DNA of 64,000 bases from Lactococcus taiwanensis (GCF_014905395.1 NZ_BNDT01000002.1:62001-126000); one strand, 5' to 3'; shown: positions 25,481 to 33,550, counted from the first letter of the stretch. Notes: generated from the letters alone by a model not told the origin. Program-made: numbers and translations.

Positions 25481-26218
25481 ATGCCTAAAGTAATAGATGA
25501 AACTAAATTAAATTATAATAAGTATCCTGGCGAACATGTTATTGCAAGTGGTGAAGTGGTCCAAATAGGGTCACGAACTTTTCATATTGTGCAGAATCAT
25601 CGCGAGGCTTTTGATGCAGAAAAATTAGAACAACGTTTTTCAGATGTCTTGGACAAATATGATTATATCGTTGGAGACTGGGGCTTTGAGCAGCTACGCC
25701 TGAAAGGTTTTTTCTCGGCTAGTCGTCGAAAAATGCTTGCAGATAATAAGATTGATCATTTAGAAGACTATATCAATGAGTATTGCAACTATGGTTGTGC
25801 TTACTTTGTTTTGCGTCGTATCCGTTCACGAGATGCTAAAAAAGAAGAAGCCTTTGTTTCTGAAAAAATTTATACAGAAAAAGAAATGAAGCAGACGCTT
25901 GATAAACCAAGGCGTAAGCGCAATCGGAATCGTAACCGCAACAAAGGGCGCTCAGAAGAAGAGCAAGTAGGTACAAAAAACAATCAACGTACTGACAAAG
26001 CGGTAAGTGCTAGTAAGGATTTTCAAATCCGTGAGAAAGTAAAATCAAAGAAGTCCAAAACGGCTTCAGCAAATGCTCACAAGTCAGTGCAACAAAATCA
26101 GACCAAGGATAAAAAATTTAAAGTGAGTCAACGGGAAACGCCACAAACGCCACCTAAGTCTAAAACCAAAGATACTTCAAAACCTGGTTTTGTTATCCGA
26201 ACACGTGGGAAAGATTAG
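25481..26218 (+). CDS. yutD: YutD family protein (DUF1027)
   Basis: A 245-residue protein: an N-terminal YutD domain (about residues 1-130, with YDYIVGDWGFEQLRLKGF and CNYGCAYFVLRRI) and a long, very basic, low-complexity tail holding an Arg-Asn dipeptide run (RKRNRNRNRNK) and many Lys/Gln. The tail ends in the GFVIRTRGKD typical of the family. The function is unknown; the tail suggests nucleic-acid binding. A one-mismatch palindromic repeat in the tail encodes TDKAVSA. The start abuts the previous stop. Confidence 0.85.
   Translation: MPKVIDETKLNYNKYPGEHVIASGEVVQIGSRTFHIVQNHREAFDAEKLEQRFSDVLDKYDYIVGDWGFEQLRLKGFFSASRRKMLADNKIDHLEDYINEYCNYGCAYFVLRRIRSRDAKKEEAFVSEKIYTEKEMKQTLDKPRRKRNRNRNRNKGRSEEEQVGTKNNQRTDKAVSASKDFQIREKVKSKKSKTASANAHKSVQQNQTKDKKFKVSQRETPQTPPKSKTKDTSKPGFVIRTRGKD
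25992..26007. repeat. Palindromic repeat copy 12, one mismatch (CTGAC-AAAGCG-GTAAG)
   Basis: In the disordered tail of yutD, read as TDKAVSA. The right arm has A for C. Confidence 0.7.
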
Positions 26219-26226
26219 TTAAAAGC

Positions 26227-26255
26227 TTGTCAAATCTGACTTTTTAGATTAAAAT
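26227..26255 (+). promoter_or_regulatory. rlmN promoter with long leader
   Basis: TTGTCA (26227-26232), 17-nt spacer, TAAAAT (26250-26255). The leader of about 160 nt contains an imperfect hairpin (26279-26302) and repeat copy 13. Confidence 0.7.
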
Positions 26256-26338
26256 AGAGACTTGGAATTATTAATCAGGGAGTTGCCTTAAAAAGCTACT
26301 CCTTTATCCGTCTTTAAGCATTTTTTATAAAAATGTTA

Positions 26339-26354
26339 CTGACGGCGCTGTAAG
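26339..26354. repeat. Palindromic repeat copy 13, one mismatch (CTGAC-GGCGCT-GTAAG)
   Basis: In the rlmN leader. A further GCTGTCAGCA half-site follows near 26370. Confidence 0.7.
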
Positions 26355-26421
26355 TGGCCTTTGGATGAGGCTGTCAGCATGGCACTTGTAATAAGATAAA
26401 GAAGATAACAGAGAAAGAATA

Positions 26422-27519
26422 ATGATAGAAAATACACAAACAGAAACTCGTCCTTCAATTTACGGACTAACAAGAGATCAGTTGATTGAATGGGCGCAGG
26501 AAAATGGGGAAAAGAAGTTTCGAGCGACGCAAGTTTGGGACTGGTTATACCGGAAACGTGTCCAATCTTTTGAAGAAATGACGAACTTGTCTCAAGCTTT
26601 TATTGCTAAGCTTAATGAAAATTTCATAATTAATCCATTGCAACAAGTGGTAGTTCAAGAATCCGAAGATGGGACCGTTAAATATTTATTTATGTTACCT
26701 GATAAGGTGATGATTGAAACGGTACTGATGCGTCAAGCCTATGGATTATCCGTCTGTGTAACGACACAAGTAGGATGTAACATGGGATGTACTTTCTGTG
26801 CCAGCGGAATCTTGAAAAAAGAACGCGATGTAACTGCTGGTGAGATTGTCAGTCAGATTATGTTGGTTCAAAAATATTTTGATGAACGTGGTTTGGATGA
26901 ACGCGTATCGCACATTGTGGTAATGGGGATTGGTGAGCCATTTGATAATTATGAACACTTAATGAACTTTTTACGTGTCATCAATGATGATAACGGATTA
27001 GCCATTGGTGCACGTCATATCACGGTTTCAACATGTGGCTTTATGCCGAAAAAAATCAAAGAATTTGCTCACGAAAATCTGCAAGTTAACTTGGCAATTT
27101 CTTTACATGCACCAAATAATGCATTGCGGACAAGCTTGATGCGTATTACACGCAATGCACCGCTTGAAAAACTTTTTGAGGCCATTGATTATTATACAGA
27201 GACGACCAATCGGCGAGTAACTTATGAATACATCATGTTGTCTGGGGAAAATGATAGTCCGGAAATAGCCCAACAGCTGGCTGATTTGATCAAACCACGC
27301 AACAAACTTTCTTATGTCAATTTGATTCCTTATAATCCAGTAGCAGAACACATCAAATACGAACGCTCAACCAAAAATGACACGACGAAATTTTATGATG
27401 TACTCAAGAAAAATGGCATCAATTGTGTCGTAAGACAAGAGCATGGCACAGATATTGATGCTGCCTGTGGACAATTACGTTCGAAACAAATCAAGAAAAA
27501 TAAAGCGAATATCGCCTGA
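26422..27519 (+). CDS. rlmN: 23S rRNA/tRNA adenine-C2 methyltransferase RlmN
   Basis: A 365-residue radical SAM enzyme that methylates C2 of A2503 in 23S rRNA (and A37 in some tRNAs). The 4Fe-4S motif CNMGCTFC gives C119, C123 and C126; the methyl-carrying cysteine is C349 in [18 protein letters not shown] and the SLHAPNN segment are standard. It lacks any sign of the related Cfr resistance enzyme. GAGAAAG precedes the ATG, but the ribosome site is weak. A terminator and two palindromic repeats follow. Confidence 0.96.
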   Translation: MIENTQTETRPSIYGLTRDQLIEWAQENGEKKFRATQVWDWLYRKRVQSFEEMTNLSQAFIAKLNENFIINPLQQVVVQESEDGTVKYLFMLPDKVMIETVLMRQAYGLSVCVTTQVGCNMGCTFCASGILKKERDVTAGEIVSQIMLVQKYFDERGLDERVSHIVVMGIGEPFDNYEHLMNFLRVINDDNGLAIGARHITVSTCGFMPKKIKEFAHENLQVNLAISLHAPNNALRTSLMRITRNAPLEKLFEAIDYYTETTNRRVTYEYIMLSGENDSPEIAQQLADLIKPRNKLSYVNLIPYNPVAEHIKYERSTKNDTTKFYDVLKKNGINCVVRQEHGTDIDAACGQLRSKQIKKNKANIA

Positions 27520-27525
27520 AAAGGG

Positions 27526-27557
27526 AGCTGTGAGTAATGATACTGACAGCTTTTTTC
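27526..27557 (+). terminator. rlmN terminator
   Basis: An 11-bp stem with one mismatch (27526-27536 with 27541-27551), ATGA loop, T6. The right arm contains TACTGACAG. Confidence 0.75.
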
Positions 27558-27560
27558 TTA

Positions 27561-27576
27561 CTGACAGTTCTGTCAG
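27561..27576. repeat. Palindromic repeat copy 14 (CTGAC-AGTTCT-GTCAG)
   Basis: Exact arms in the 328-nt gap between rlmN and the nitroreductase gene. Confidence 0.85.
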
Positions 27577-27660
27577 CACGGGCTTTAAGTGCAGCAAAAA
27601 CGAATGACTAAGAAGGTAATAGAAAGCATACTTTTTTAATTTCATTGAATAATAAAGTTA

Positions 27661-27676
27661 CTGACAGCGTGGTCAG
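27661..27676. repeat. Palindromic repeat copy 15 (CTGAC-AGCGTG-GTCAG)
   Basis: Exact arms extended to TTACTGAC...GTCAGTAA, 100 nt after copy 14 in the same gap. Confidence 0.85.
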
Positions 27677-27717
27677 TAAAAAATCCTGTAAATAAACATG
27701 CAAAAATGGTAAAAATC

Positions 27718-27726
27718 TGCTAAAAT
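27718..27726 (+). promoter_or_regulatory. Extended -10 of the nitroreductase gene
   Basis: TGCTAAAAT. The start is expected near 27733, giving a leader of about 115 nt. Confidence 0.6.
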
Positions 27727-27743
27727 AGTAACAAACTAAAATG

Positions 27744-27817
27744 AAAACGATCTCCACAACCGAAAAAAAGGCAAAGCCTGATTTGTATTTTTTTTAGCAC
27801 AGGCTTGACCTCGTTTT
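27744..27817 (+). promoter_or_regulatory. Structured leader of the nitroreductase gene
   Basis: An outer 7-bp stem AAAACGA/TCGTTTT (27744-27750 with 27811-27817) encloses AAGCCTG/CAGGCTT (27774-27780 with 27800-27806). An alternative small hairpin AGGC-AAA-GCCT (27769-27779) is followed by nine T residues and excludes the inner stem. This has the layout of a terminator/antiterminator switch. No known riboswitch is recognised. Confidence 0.45.
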
Positions 27818-27847
27818 GGAAGTTGAAAGATCAATAAAGGAGTACTC

Positions 27848-28459
27848 ATGGATTACGTAAAGCTCAACAAATCACGCCATGCTGTTAAATTTTTTGATGG
27901 CACAAAAATTCCTACGGTTGATGTGAAACAGATCATCTCAGCAGCAAGTTTGGCCCCTTCTGCACATAATATTCAAAGTTGGCATTTCGTAATCGTAGAA
28001 TCTGCTGAAAAACGCGATGCTTTGTTGCAGGTGGTCAAGCCTGGTAACCATGAACAAATCAAACAAGCTGGTGCTGTCATCGTATTGTTTAGTGACACAG
28101 ATCTTGTGGAACGTTCTCGTGAGATTGCTCGTTTGGGAGCTGGCGAATTGGATGATGAGCAACTTTTGCGCTTTAATAGTCAGTATCCTCAAATGTATGA
28201 AGGTTTTGAAGAGCTTTATGAGAGCAACTACTTATCAATCAATACGGGTATTGTAGCCATGAATCTTGCTTTGGCAATTAAAAACTATGGTTATGAGAGC
28301 AATATGCTGCTCGGTTTTGACCGTACAAGTGCGGTCAATGAACTTTTAGAAGTAGAGCGACGCTATCGGCCAGAACTTATCATTCCTTTAGGAAGAGCTG
28401 AAAATAAAGGTAAACCTAGCTATCGCTTGCCTCAATCCCGCATCATGGAAATTCGGTAA
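27848..28459 (+). CDS. Nitroreductase family protein
   Basis: A 203-residue FMN-dependent NAD(P)H oxidoreductase of the nitroreductase fold. The opening KSRHAVKFFDG and SLAPSAHNIQSWHFVIV supply the FMN-phosphate and flavin contacts, and the C-terminal IIPLGRA is the usual end of the fold. The natural substrate is unknown; relatives reduce quinones or nitro compounds. AAAGGAG precedes the ATG. The 115-nt leader may fold into a switch. Menaquinone genes follow on the same strand after a terminator. Confidence 0.88.
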   Translation: MDYVKLNKSRHAVKFFDGTKIPTVDVKQIISAASLAPSAHNIQSWHFVIVESAEKRDALLQVVKPGNHEQIKQAGAVIVLFSDTDLVERSREIARLGAGELDDEQLLRFNSQYPQMYEGFEELYESNYLSINTGIVAMNLALAIKNYGYESNMLLGFDRTSAVNELLEVERRYRPELIIPLGRAENKGKPSYRLPQSRIMEIR

Positions 28460-28487
28460 AAAAGAAGTTCACAAGAACTTCTTTTTA
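28459..28487 (+). terminator. Terminator of the nitroreductase gene
   Basis: A 12-bp stem (28459-28470 with 28475-28486), ACAA loop, T-run in the 3' arm. Confidence 0.85.
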
Positions 28488-28528
28488 TTAACTTGTCAAA
28501 TCGCAAATGAGCAACATTGTAGTGATTT

Positions 28529-28537
28529 TGCTAAAAT
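28529..28537 (+). promoter_or_regulatory. Extended -10 of the polyprenyl synthase gene
   Basis: TGCTAAAAT, about 170 nt before the chosen start. Confidence 0.55.
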
Positions 28538-28581
28538 AGAGAGTAAGCGTTTAATACTGTTTCGAGCGAAGGCACGACTTA

Positions 28582-28637
28582 TCAGAGGAACAATCAGCAA
28601 AAGTAAGTTTTAGAGGTTTGACTTTGCTTTCCTCTGA
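28582..28637 (+). promoter_or_regulatory. Hairpin in the polyprenyl synthase leader
   Basis: A 9-bp stem TCAGAGGAA/TTCCTCTGA (28582-28590 with 28629-28637) encloses a second stem, GCAAAAGT/ACTTTGC, with one bulge. A small GAGAG/CTCTC pairing follows. The leader of about 160 nt is unusually structured; its role is unknown. Confidence 0.5.
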
Positions 28638-28705
28638 GAGCTCCTTTTCTCTCTGACCTTTGCCAAAAACAGTTGCAGCATCACCCGAGAGGAAATAAAG
28701 AAACA

Positions 28706-29686
28706 GTGCTCACATTTTGGCAGGACTATCCTGAAATACAGGAAAAATTAAAAGACGTACAAGGGCTTATGGCAGCTCGTTTAAAGATAAATAATCAAGA
28801 AATACAAGAGGCCTTGGAAAAGTTCATCTCTCGAGGGGGAAAGATGGTCCGCCCGGCGCTTTTTTTGCTGTTCGCTGGAATTGTTCCCGATGCTACTTCT
28901 GATGAAGAGCAGTTGATTAAAATTGCCGCTTCCTTAGAAATGCTTCATTCTGCGACCTTAATTCATGATGATATTATTGATGATTCCCCCTTGCGGCGTG
29001 GTCTTCCTTCTATCGAGTCTCAATTTGGAAAAGATGTGGCCGTATATGCAGGGGACTTTGTTTATACGGTTTATTTCGAACTTTTGATTGAGACCATGAA
29101 CGGTACGCCCTTCTTGTCAAAAAATGCAAAGTCGATGAAACGAATCTTACAAGGCGAGTTAACCCAGATGCAGTCCGCCTTCAATGCGCAAAATACGGCA
29201 CGGCGCTACATGAAAGCAATCAGCGGAAAAACAGCAGAATTATTAAGTTTGAGCTGTTTAGAGGGCGTTTATTTTGCTGGGGGAAATCAGCAAATGCAAC
29301 GCTCAGCACGTAAAATTGGTCGTGCAATTGGCTTAGCTTTTCAAGTTTATGATGATATTTTAAACTTTACCGTCGGTTTAGATGAAGCAGACAAGCCAAT
29401 CTTGACAGACTTTCGGCAAGGAATCTATACTCTACCCCTTCTTCTAGCTAAAGAAGCTGATGCATCGGCAGTAATGCCTTATCTGAAGGCACCAGAACTT
29501 CTAACGCGCCAAGAATGCCTTGAGCTTGCTGAGTTAGTCAAAGCGCTAGGTGGTTTGACGGGAGCTCTGATGGTGGCAAGTCGGCTGACCGATCTTGCTT
29601 TGGTTGAAATTCAAAAGTTACCTCCTTCACGGCATCGACAAATTTTGGAAGAAGCTACAACTATTTTATTACACAGAAATTATTAA
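28706..29686 (+). CDS. Polyprenyl diphosphate synthase (menaquinone side chain)
   Basis: A trans-prenyl synthase of 326 residues from the chosen GTG start (28706, AGAGGA upstream); an in-frame TTG at 28673 has no ribosome site. The first Asp-rich motif is DDIIDD, followed by LRRG. The second, usually DDxxD, reads DDILN in VYDDILNF, so its last Asp is lost. The GIYTLPLLLA stretch is conserved. It should extend farnesyl diphosphate to a long chain; menA follows in the same direction after 56 nt, supporting a menaquinone role. It may be the catalytic half of a two-subunit enzyme. Confidence 0.85.
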   Translation: MLTFWQDYPEIQEKLKDVQGLMAARLKINNQEIQEALEKFISRGGKMVRPALFLLFAGIVPDATSDEEQLIKIAASLEMLHSATLIHDDIIDDSPLRRGLPSIESQFGKDVAVYAGDFVYTVYFELLIETMNGTPFLSKNAKSMKRILQGELTQMQSAFNAQNTARRYMKAISGKTAELLSLSCLEGVYFAGGNQQMQRSARKIGRAIGLAFQVYDDILNFTVGLDEADKPILTDFRQGIYTLPLLLAKEADASAVMPYLKAPELLTRQECLELAELVKALGGLTGALMVASRLTDLALVEIQKLPPSRHRQILEEATTILLHRNY

Positions 29687-29710
29687 AACCTGTCTTTGAC
29701 AGGTTTTGTT
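29685..29710 (+). terminator. Terminator between the prenyl synthase gene and menA
   Basis: A 10-bp stem AAAACCTGTC/GACAGGTTTT (29685-29694 with 29698-29707), TTT loop. The T-run is short, so read-through into menA is likely. Confidence 0.7.
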
Positions 29711-29742
29711 CGGTATCTATTTGAAAGGATTGAACAGTAGAA

Positions 29743-30648
29743 ATGAAGATCAGAACGTTTGCTGAACTTATTGAGCTAAAAGCTAAAACAGCCTCGATTT
29801 TCCCTTTTTTATTGGGCTTAGGGTATTCGCTTTATCATTATCACTTGGCGCAACCATTGCCCCTTACGATTTATTTTATCGCCATGTTTCTCTTTAATTG
29901 CTTTGTAGATATCTGGGATAACTACAATGATTATCATAATGCTGTGGATACAGAGGATTATCAAAAAAATACGAACATTATAGGTCGTGAGAATATCTCT
30001 CTATCGACCATCAAGGGTTTATTGGCTTTCTTCTTTTTCGGAAGCCTGATTTTGGGACTTATTGTGGCTATGATGACCGGTTGGGCGGTCTTTTGGCTTG
30101 GCCTGCTTTGTTATGCAGTAGGGGTTTTCTATGCTGGGGGACCAAAGCCTTTATCGTCGCTGCCTGTAGGCGAGTGGCTCTCCGGAATCACGATGGGATA
30201 CGTCATTTTTTTGATATGTGTTTATATCAATACATATGGCAGTTTTGTGTGGACTTGGCAAACGATTGGAGCAACTTTTCTTGTCGCTTTGCCCAATACC
30301 TTATTAATCGCCAACCTTATGTTGGCCAACAACACCTGTGACCTTGAAGAAGATGAGGCTAATCATCGCTTTACGATTGTCCATTATATTGGTAAAAGTG
30401 CAGCTTTGCTCTGGTGGAAGTTGGCCCTGATTCTGGCTTTTGTGGCTGTGGTAGTGGCTGTAATCCTGGGACTCCTCTCACCTGTCTTATTAGTGATCCT
30501 ATTAATCAGTCCTCTGATGGTCAAATTAGCTAAGCCTTATCTCCACCGACAAATCAAAAGAGAAACCTTTATCGTTTCTGTGAAGATTTTGATGATTTTT
30601 CAACTGGTGCAAGTCCTCTTATTATTTATAAGCTTGATTCATTTTTAA
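29743..30648 (+). CDS. menA: 1,4-dihydroxy-2-naphthoate polyprenyltransferase
   Basis: A 301-residue UbiA-family membrane enzyme with about eight helices that joins the prenyl chain to DHNA in menaquinone synthesis. The first Asp motif is DNYNDYHNAVD and the second is NTCDLEED, both facing the cytoplasm. The order prenyl synthase then menA is seen in other lactic acid bacteria that make menaquinone. GAAAGGA precedes the ATG. It converges on the feo operon with a shared terminator. Confidence 0.9.
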   Translation: MKIRTFAELIELKAKTASIFPFLLGLGYSLYHYHLAQPLPLTIYFIAMFLFNCFVDIWDNYNDYHNAVDTEDYQKNTNIIGRENISLSTIKGLLAFFFFGSLILGLIVAMMTGWAVFWLGLLCYAVGVFYAGGPKPLSSLPVGEWLSGITMGYVIFLICVYINTYGSFVWTWQTIGATFLVALPNTLLIANLMLANNTCDLEEDEANHRFTIVHYIGKSAALLWWKLALILAFVAVVVAVILGLLSPVLLVILLISPLMVKLAKPYLHRQIKRETFIVSVKILMIFQLVQVLLLFISLIHF

Positions 30649-30688
30649 AGATAAAAAACACCTTAGCAGGTGTCTTACCGAAGCCTTT

Positions 30689-30722
30689 AAAGTTACTGAC
30701 AGCCCTGTCAGTAACTTTTTTA
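30689..30722. terminator. Bidirectional terminator formed by a palindromic repeat
   Basis: A 13-bp stem (30689-30701 with 30706-30718), loop GCCC, and T-run. It lies between convergent menA and the feo operon. A shorter ACACCT/AGGTGT hairpin (30658-30673) stands just before it. Confidence 0.85.
30696..30711. repeat. Palindromic repeat copy 16 (CTGAC-AGCCCT-GTCAG)
   Basis: Exact arms extended to AAAGTTACTGAC on the left and the complement on the right. Core of the bidirectional terminator. Confidence 0.9.
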
Positions 30723-30902
30723 TTGACAACAATCATGTTGAACAGGGTTTTGGGGTTTAGTCTCTTGAGTCGCTAAGCCTTTGACGGGACAGGTCGTCGT
30801 TTGACAGTCTTCACACGCGCCTTTGCTACGAATTGTTTTAAAAATGGTGTAGCCGGTTGCGGCTAAGATGAGCAATAAAAGAATGATGCTAGCCAAGTTC
30901 AT
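30720..30902 (-). CDS. FeoB-associated Cys-rich membrane protein
   Basis: A 60-residue protein: one N-terminal membrane helix (residues 3-22), then a Cys-rich tail with CEDCQTTTC and a terminal DCCQ. Such proteins accompany FeoB in Firmicutes and may play the part of FeoC or handle Fe(II) at the pore. The ATG at 30902 has AAAGGAAG upstream and overlaps the feoB end by 14 nt; a longer start at 30944 would lie deep in feoB. The stop codon sits in the T-run of the repeat-derived terminator. Confidence 0.8.
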   Translation of the reverse strand: MNLASIILLLLILAATGYTIFKTIRSKGACEDCQTTTCPVKGLATQETKPQNPVQHDCCQ

Positions 30903-32964
30903 AAGTGACTTCCTTTCGATTTCTGAAAATGTAGTAAAGACCAATGATTAAAACAAAGAGCGCTAAAAAAGTGAAGTTAGTCCATTGTTTTTGGATAATG
31001 ACGTTACCGAGCTGGTAAATGATAAAACTCATGCTGTAAGCAATAAGAGTTTGAAAACCTACTGCACGTAAGGTCCAACGCAGATCCCCCATCTCTTTAT
31101 GGATAGTTGAAATGGCGGCTACGCAAGGGGCACATAAGAGGTTGAAAACAAGAAGAGAATAAGCTGCTAATGGGGTATAAGTCGATGAGACTGCTTGCCA
31201 GAGCTGGTGTGTTCCACCTGAGCCATGCGCAAAAAGGACGCCCATCGTTCCCACGACAGTTTCTTTGGCGATAAGTCCGGTAAGGGTCGCAACAGTAGCA
31301 CGCCATTCTCCAAAACCTAAAGGAGCAAAGAAGATTGCAATTACTCTACCAAAATCAGCCAAAATGGATTGATTGGTATTGACCTCTTGTAAACTCCAGT
31401 TGAAGTTGGCGGTAAACCAAATCAAGACGTTCATGGCAAAAATAATTGTCCCCGCACGCTTGATAAAGCTGAGTCCCCGATCCAAAGCATATTTAAAGAC
31501 TGTGCGGAGTTGAGGTAAATGATAACTGGGCAATTCCATGATAAAAGCAGAAGTATCCCCGGCAAAGAGGCGTGTTTTTTTCAAGATGATTCCAGAGATT
31601 ACAATCATGGCCATCCCTAAAAAATAGGCACTTGGAGCCACCCAGCTTTCTTGGCGGAAAAATGCACCAGACACGAGCGCTATCAAGGGAAGTTTAGCTG
31701 AACAGGGCATGAAAGTGGTGACCATAATCGTAATTTTTCGGTCTCGTTCTTGCTCGATTGTACGAGTGGCCATAATGCCTGGAACACCACAACCAGAAGC
31801 GATGAGCATGGGAATAAATGATTTTCCAGAAAGACCAAAACGACGAAAAAGCCGATCCATGACGAAGGCAACACGCGCCATATAGCCAGAATCTTCAAGG
31901 ATTCCAAGAAGGAAAAAAAGTACAAAAATCTGGGGTACAAAGCCTAAGATTGCTCCAATTCCAGCGAGGATGCCATTGAGCACAAGATCTTGAAGCCAGG
32001 GGACGATAGCTAATGCATTCATCCCAGAAGTCAGAAGATTGGGAAGCCAGTTTCCAAAGAAGACATCATTGAGCCAATCGGTCGCAGCCGTCCCGACAGT
32101 TTGGATAGAGATGAAGTAAACAAGCCACATAATCAAAACAAAGAAGGGTAAGCCCAGCCATTTGTGAGTAAGAAGTCGGTCGATTTGATCAGTCCGATTA
32201 AAAGTTGCTGGATTCTTTATAGTGACGCAAAGCTTAATGAATTGACCAATCAAGTCATAGCGTTCATTGACCAGAATGGCTTCTCGTTCGTCATTCATCA
32301 ACTTTTCTGTAATGCGGACAATCTCATTGATTTCTGTGCGCTGATCCGCTGACAGCTTGGTCAGTAAGAATGGGTCTCCTTCGAAAAGTTTAATTTGGTC
32401 AAAGCGATGATTTAAAGCGGCAACTTTTTTAATTTCAACCAGGGCACTCTCTAAGCGGTGATCATAATCCAAAGGCTGTGCTTTCGGGGCAGTTAAGGCG
32501 GTTTTGATTAACTCATCCACCCCTTTGTTTTTAAGAGCAGATGTTGCAATGACAGGTATCCCAAGGCTATAAGAGAGACGGTCAAGATCGATGGTTTTAC
32601 CTTGACTTACCAATAAGTCACTCATGTTGAGCGCAATGACCATAGGGAGTTCAAAATCCATCAGTTGCAACGTCAGGTAAAGTGAACGTTCAAGATTGGT
32701 TGCATCAATAATATTGATGAGCACATCTGGTGGGGTTTGGGTCAAGTAATCCCGCGCGACTTGTTCATCAAGGGAGTAAGGAGAGAGGGAATAAAGCCCT
32801 GGTAAGTCTTGGATACAGATGGTGCGTTCTTTTTTAAAGTAGCCAGATTTTCGCTCGACAGTGACTCCTGGCCAGTTTCCGACTTGTTGATTAGCGCCCG
32901 TCAAAAGATTAAAAAGGCTTGTTTTTCCGCTGTTGGGATTACCCAGTAAAGCAATAGTTTTCAT
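30889..32964 (-). CDS. feoB: Ferrous iron transporter FeoB
   Basis: A 691-residue Fe(II) importer. The N-terminal G domain has GNPNSGKT (residues 8-15), DLPG, NMSD and SAL as its GTP-binding motifs, followed by a helical linker domain and a membrane domain of about eight helices (from 270) with GCGVPGIMATRTIE and PCSAKLPLIALVSGAFF, the gate regions carrying conserved cysteines. A palindromic repeat in the linker domain encodes LTKLSA. It is the middle gene of feoA-feoB-Cys-rich protein on the reverse strand. Confidence 0.95.
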   Translation of the reverse strand: MKTIALLGNPNSGKTSLFNLLTGANQQVGNWPGVTVERKSGYFKKERTICIQDLPGLYSLSPYSLDEQVARDYLTQTPPDVLINIIDATNLERSLYLTLQLMDFELPMVIALNMSDLLVSQGKTIDLDRLSYSLGIPVIATSALKNKGVDELIKTALTAPKAQPLDYDHRLESALVEIKKVAALNHRFDQIKLFEGDPFLLTKLSADQRTEINEIVRITEKLMNDEREAILVNERYDLIGQFIKLCVTIKNPATFNRTDQIDRLLTHKWLGLPFFVLIMWLVYFISIQTVGTAATDWLNDVFFGNWLPNLLTSGMNALAIVPWLQDLVLNGILAGIGAILGFVPQIFVLFFLLGILEDSGYMARVAFVMDRLFRRFGLSGKSFIPMLIASGCGVPGIMATRTIEQERDRKITIMVTTFMPCSAKLPLIALVSGAFFRQESWVAPSAYFLGMAMIVISGIILKKTRLFAGDTSAFIMELPSYHLPQLRTVFKYALDRGLSFIKRAGTIIFAMNVLIWFTANFNWSLQEVNTNQSILADFGRVIAIFFAPLGFGEWRATVATLTGLIAKETVVGTMGVLFAHGSGGTHQLWQAVSSTYTPLAAYSLLVFNLLCAPCVAAISTIHKEMGDLRWTLRAVGFQTLIAYSMSFIIYQLGNVIIQKQWTNFTFLALFVLIIGLYYIFRNRKEVTYELG
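32349..32364. repeat. Palindromic repeat copy 17 (CTGAC-AGCTTG-GTCAG)
   Basis: Exact arms inside feoB, read on the reverse strand as LTKLSA in the helical linker domain. Confidence 0.85.
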
Positions 32965-33004
32965 AGTTTAAAATTTCTGTAAGAGGTTTTCAGGCAAAGT
33001 CTTA

Positions 33005-33020
33005 CTGACCAGACTGTCAG
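33005..33020. repeat. Palindromic repeat copy 18 (CTGAC-CAGACT-GTCAG)
   Basis: Exact arms in the 74-nt feoA-feoB gap. With flanks it makes an AAAGT(C)TTACTGAC hairpin without a T-run, so it could set the feoA:feoB ratio. Confidence 0.85.
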
Positions 33021-33038
33021 TAACTTTTGAGAATGTCA

Positions 33039-33497
33039 TTATTTTTCAAGGACAACTTTGATTTTTTCCGCATCTATTTTTCGTAAAGAAAGTGCATAAC
33101 CACGCAGGCGCAACTCAATAGGATCGCCAAGGGGCGCCAATTTATGAATGTGAATGCTTGTGCCGCGTGTGATTCCCATATCCATCAGTCGTCGTTTGAT
33201 TTCGCCTGTTGCGTCAATCAGTCTGACGACACCGGATTGACCGACTTGTAAGTGAGAAAGGCCAATGATCTCTTCACTTGAACGTTCTTTTTTAACAAAG
33301 ATTTGCTTTAAATAATTGCTGTTCAAAGCCAAGCGTTGCTCAGCAATTTTGAGGATAGCATTTTCTCCATCGTTTGAAAGGAGTGAGATCTCTCTATCGG
33401 TAATTAAACCTAATTCTCGGAGTTTCCCTTGGTCTTTCCCAACAATTTTATCGATATAATAGATTTGACCTATGTGCGTAGTAGCGAGTGTTTCCAT
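33039..33497 (-). CDS. feoA: FeoA protein with two FeoA domains
   Basis: A 152-residue cytoplasmic partner of FeoB. Single FeoA proteins have about 75 residues; this one is two SH3-like FeoA modules in tandem. The first covers residues 1-72 (GKLRELGLITDREISLL). The second covers 80-152 (IKRRLMDMGITRGTSIHIHKLAPLGDPIELRLRGYALSLR) and is much the better conserved. The ATG at 33497 has GGAGGA upstream; a TTG one codon earlier is less likely. A promoter and a near-perfect palindrome lie just upstream. Confidence 0.9.
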   Translation of the reverse strand: METLATTHIGQIYYIDKIVGKDQGKLRELGLITDREISLLSNDGENAILKIAEQRLALNSNYLKQIFVKKERSSEEIIGLSHLQVGQSGVVRLIDATGEIKRRLMDMGITRGTSIHIHKLAPLGDPIELRLRGYALSLRKIDAEKIKVVLEK

Positions 33498-33521
33498 CAA
33501 TGCTCCTCCATTTTTGCTAAA

Positions 33522-33543
33522 AATGTCAAGTAAACTTTACATT
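33522..33543 (-). promoter_or_regulatory. Candidate metal-repressor operator of feoA
   Basis: A 22-bp inverted repeat with arms AATGT.AAGT and ACTT.ACATT, only two symmetric pairs broken. It starts about 8 nt past the -10, covering the expected transcription start. This fits repression by a DtxR/MntR- or Fur-type regulator; the identity is inferred. Confidence 0.55.
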
Positions 33544-33550
33544 ATGTATG

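Noticed and set aside
26262-26421. T-box in the rlmN leader
   Set aside because: No TGGNACCGCG-type antiterminator sequence or specifier loop can be found.
26422-27519. Cfr resistance methyltransferase
   Set aside because: Sequence, length and chromosomal context fit the housekeeping RlmN.
27733-27847. Known riboswitch (FMN, preQ1, THF, guanidine) in the nitroreductase leader
   Set aside because: None of the conserved core sequences of these classes is visible.
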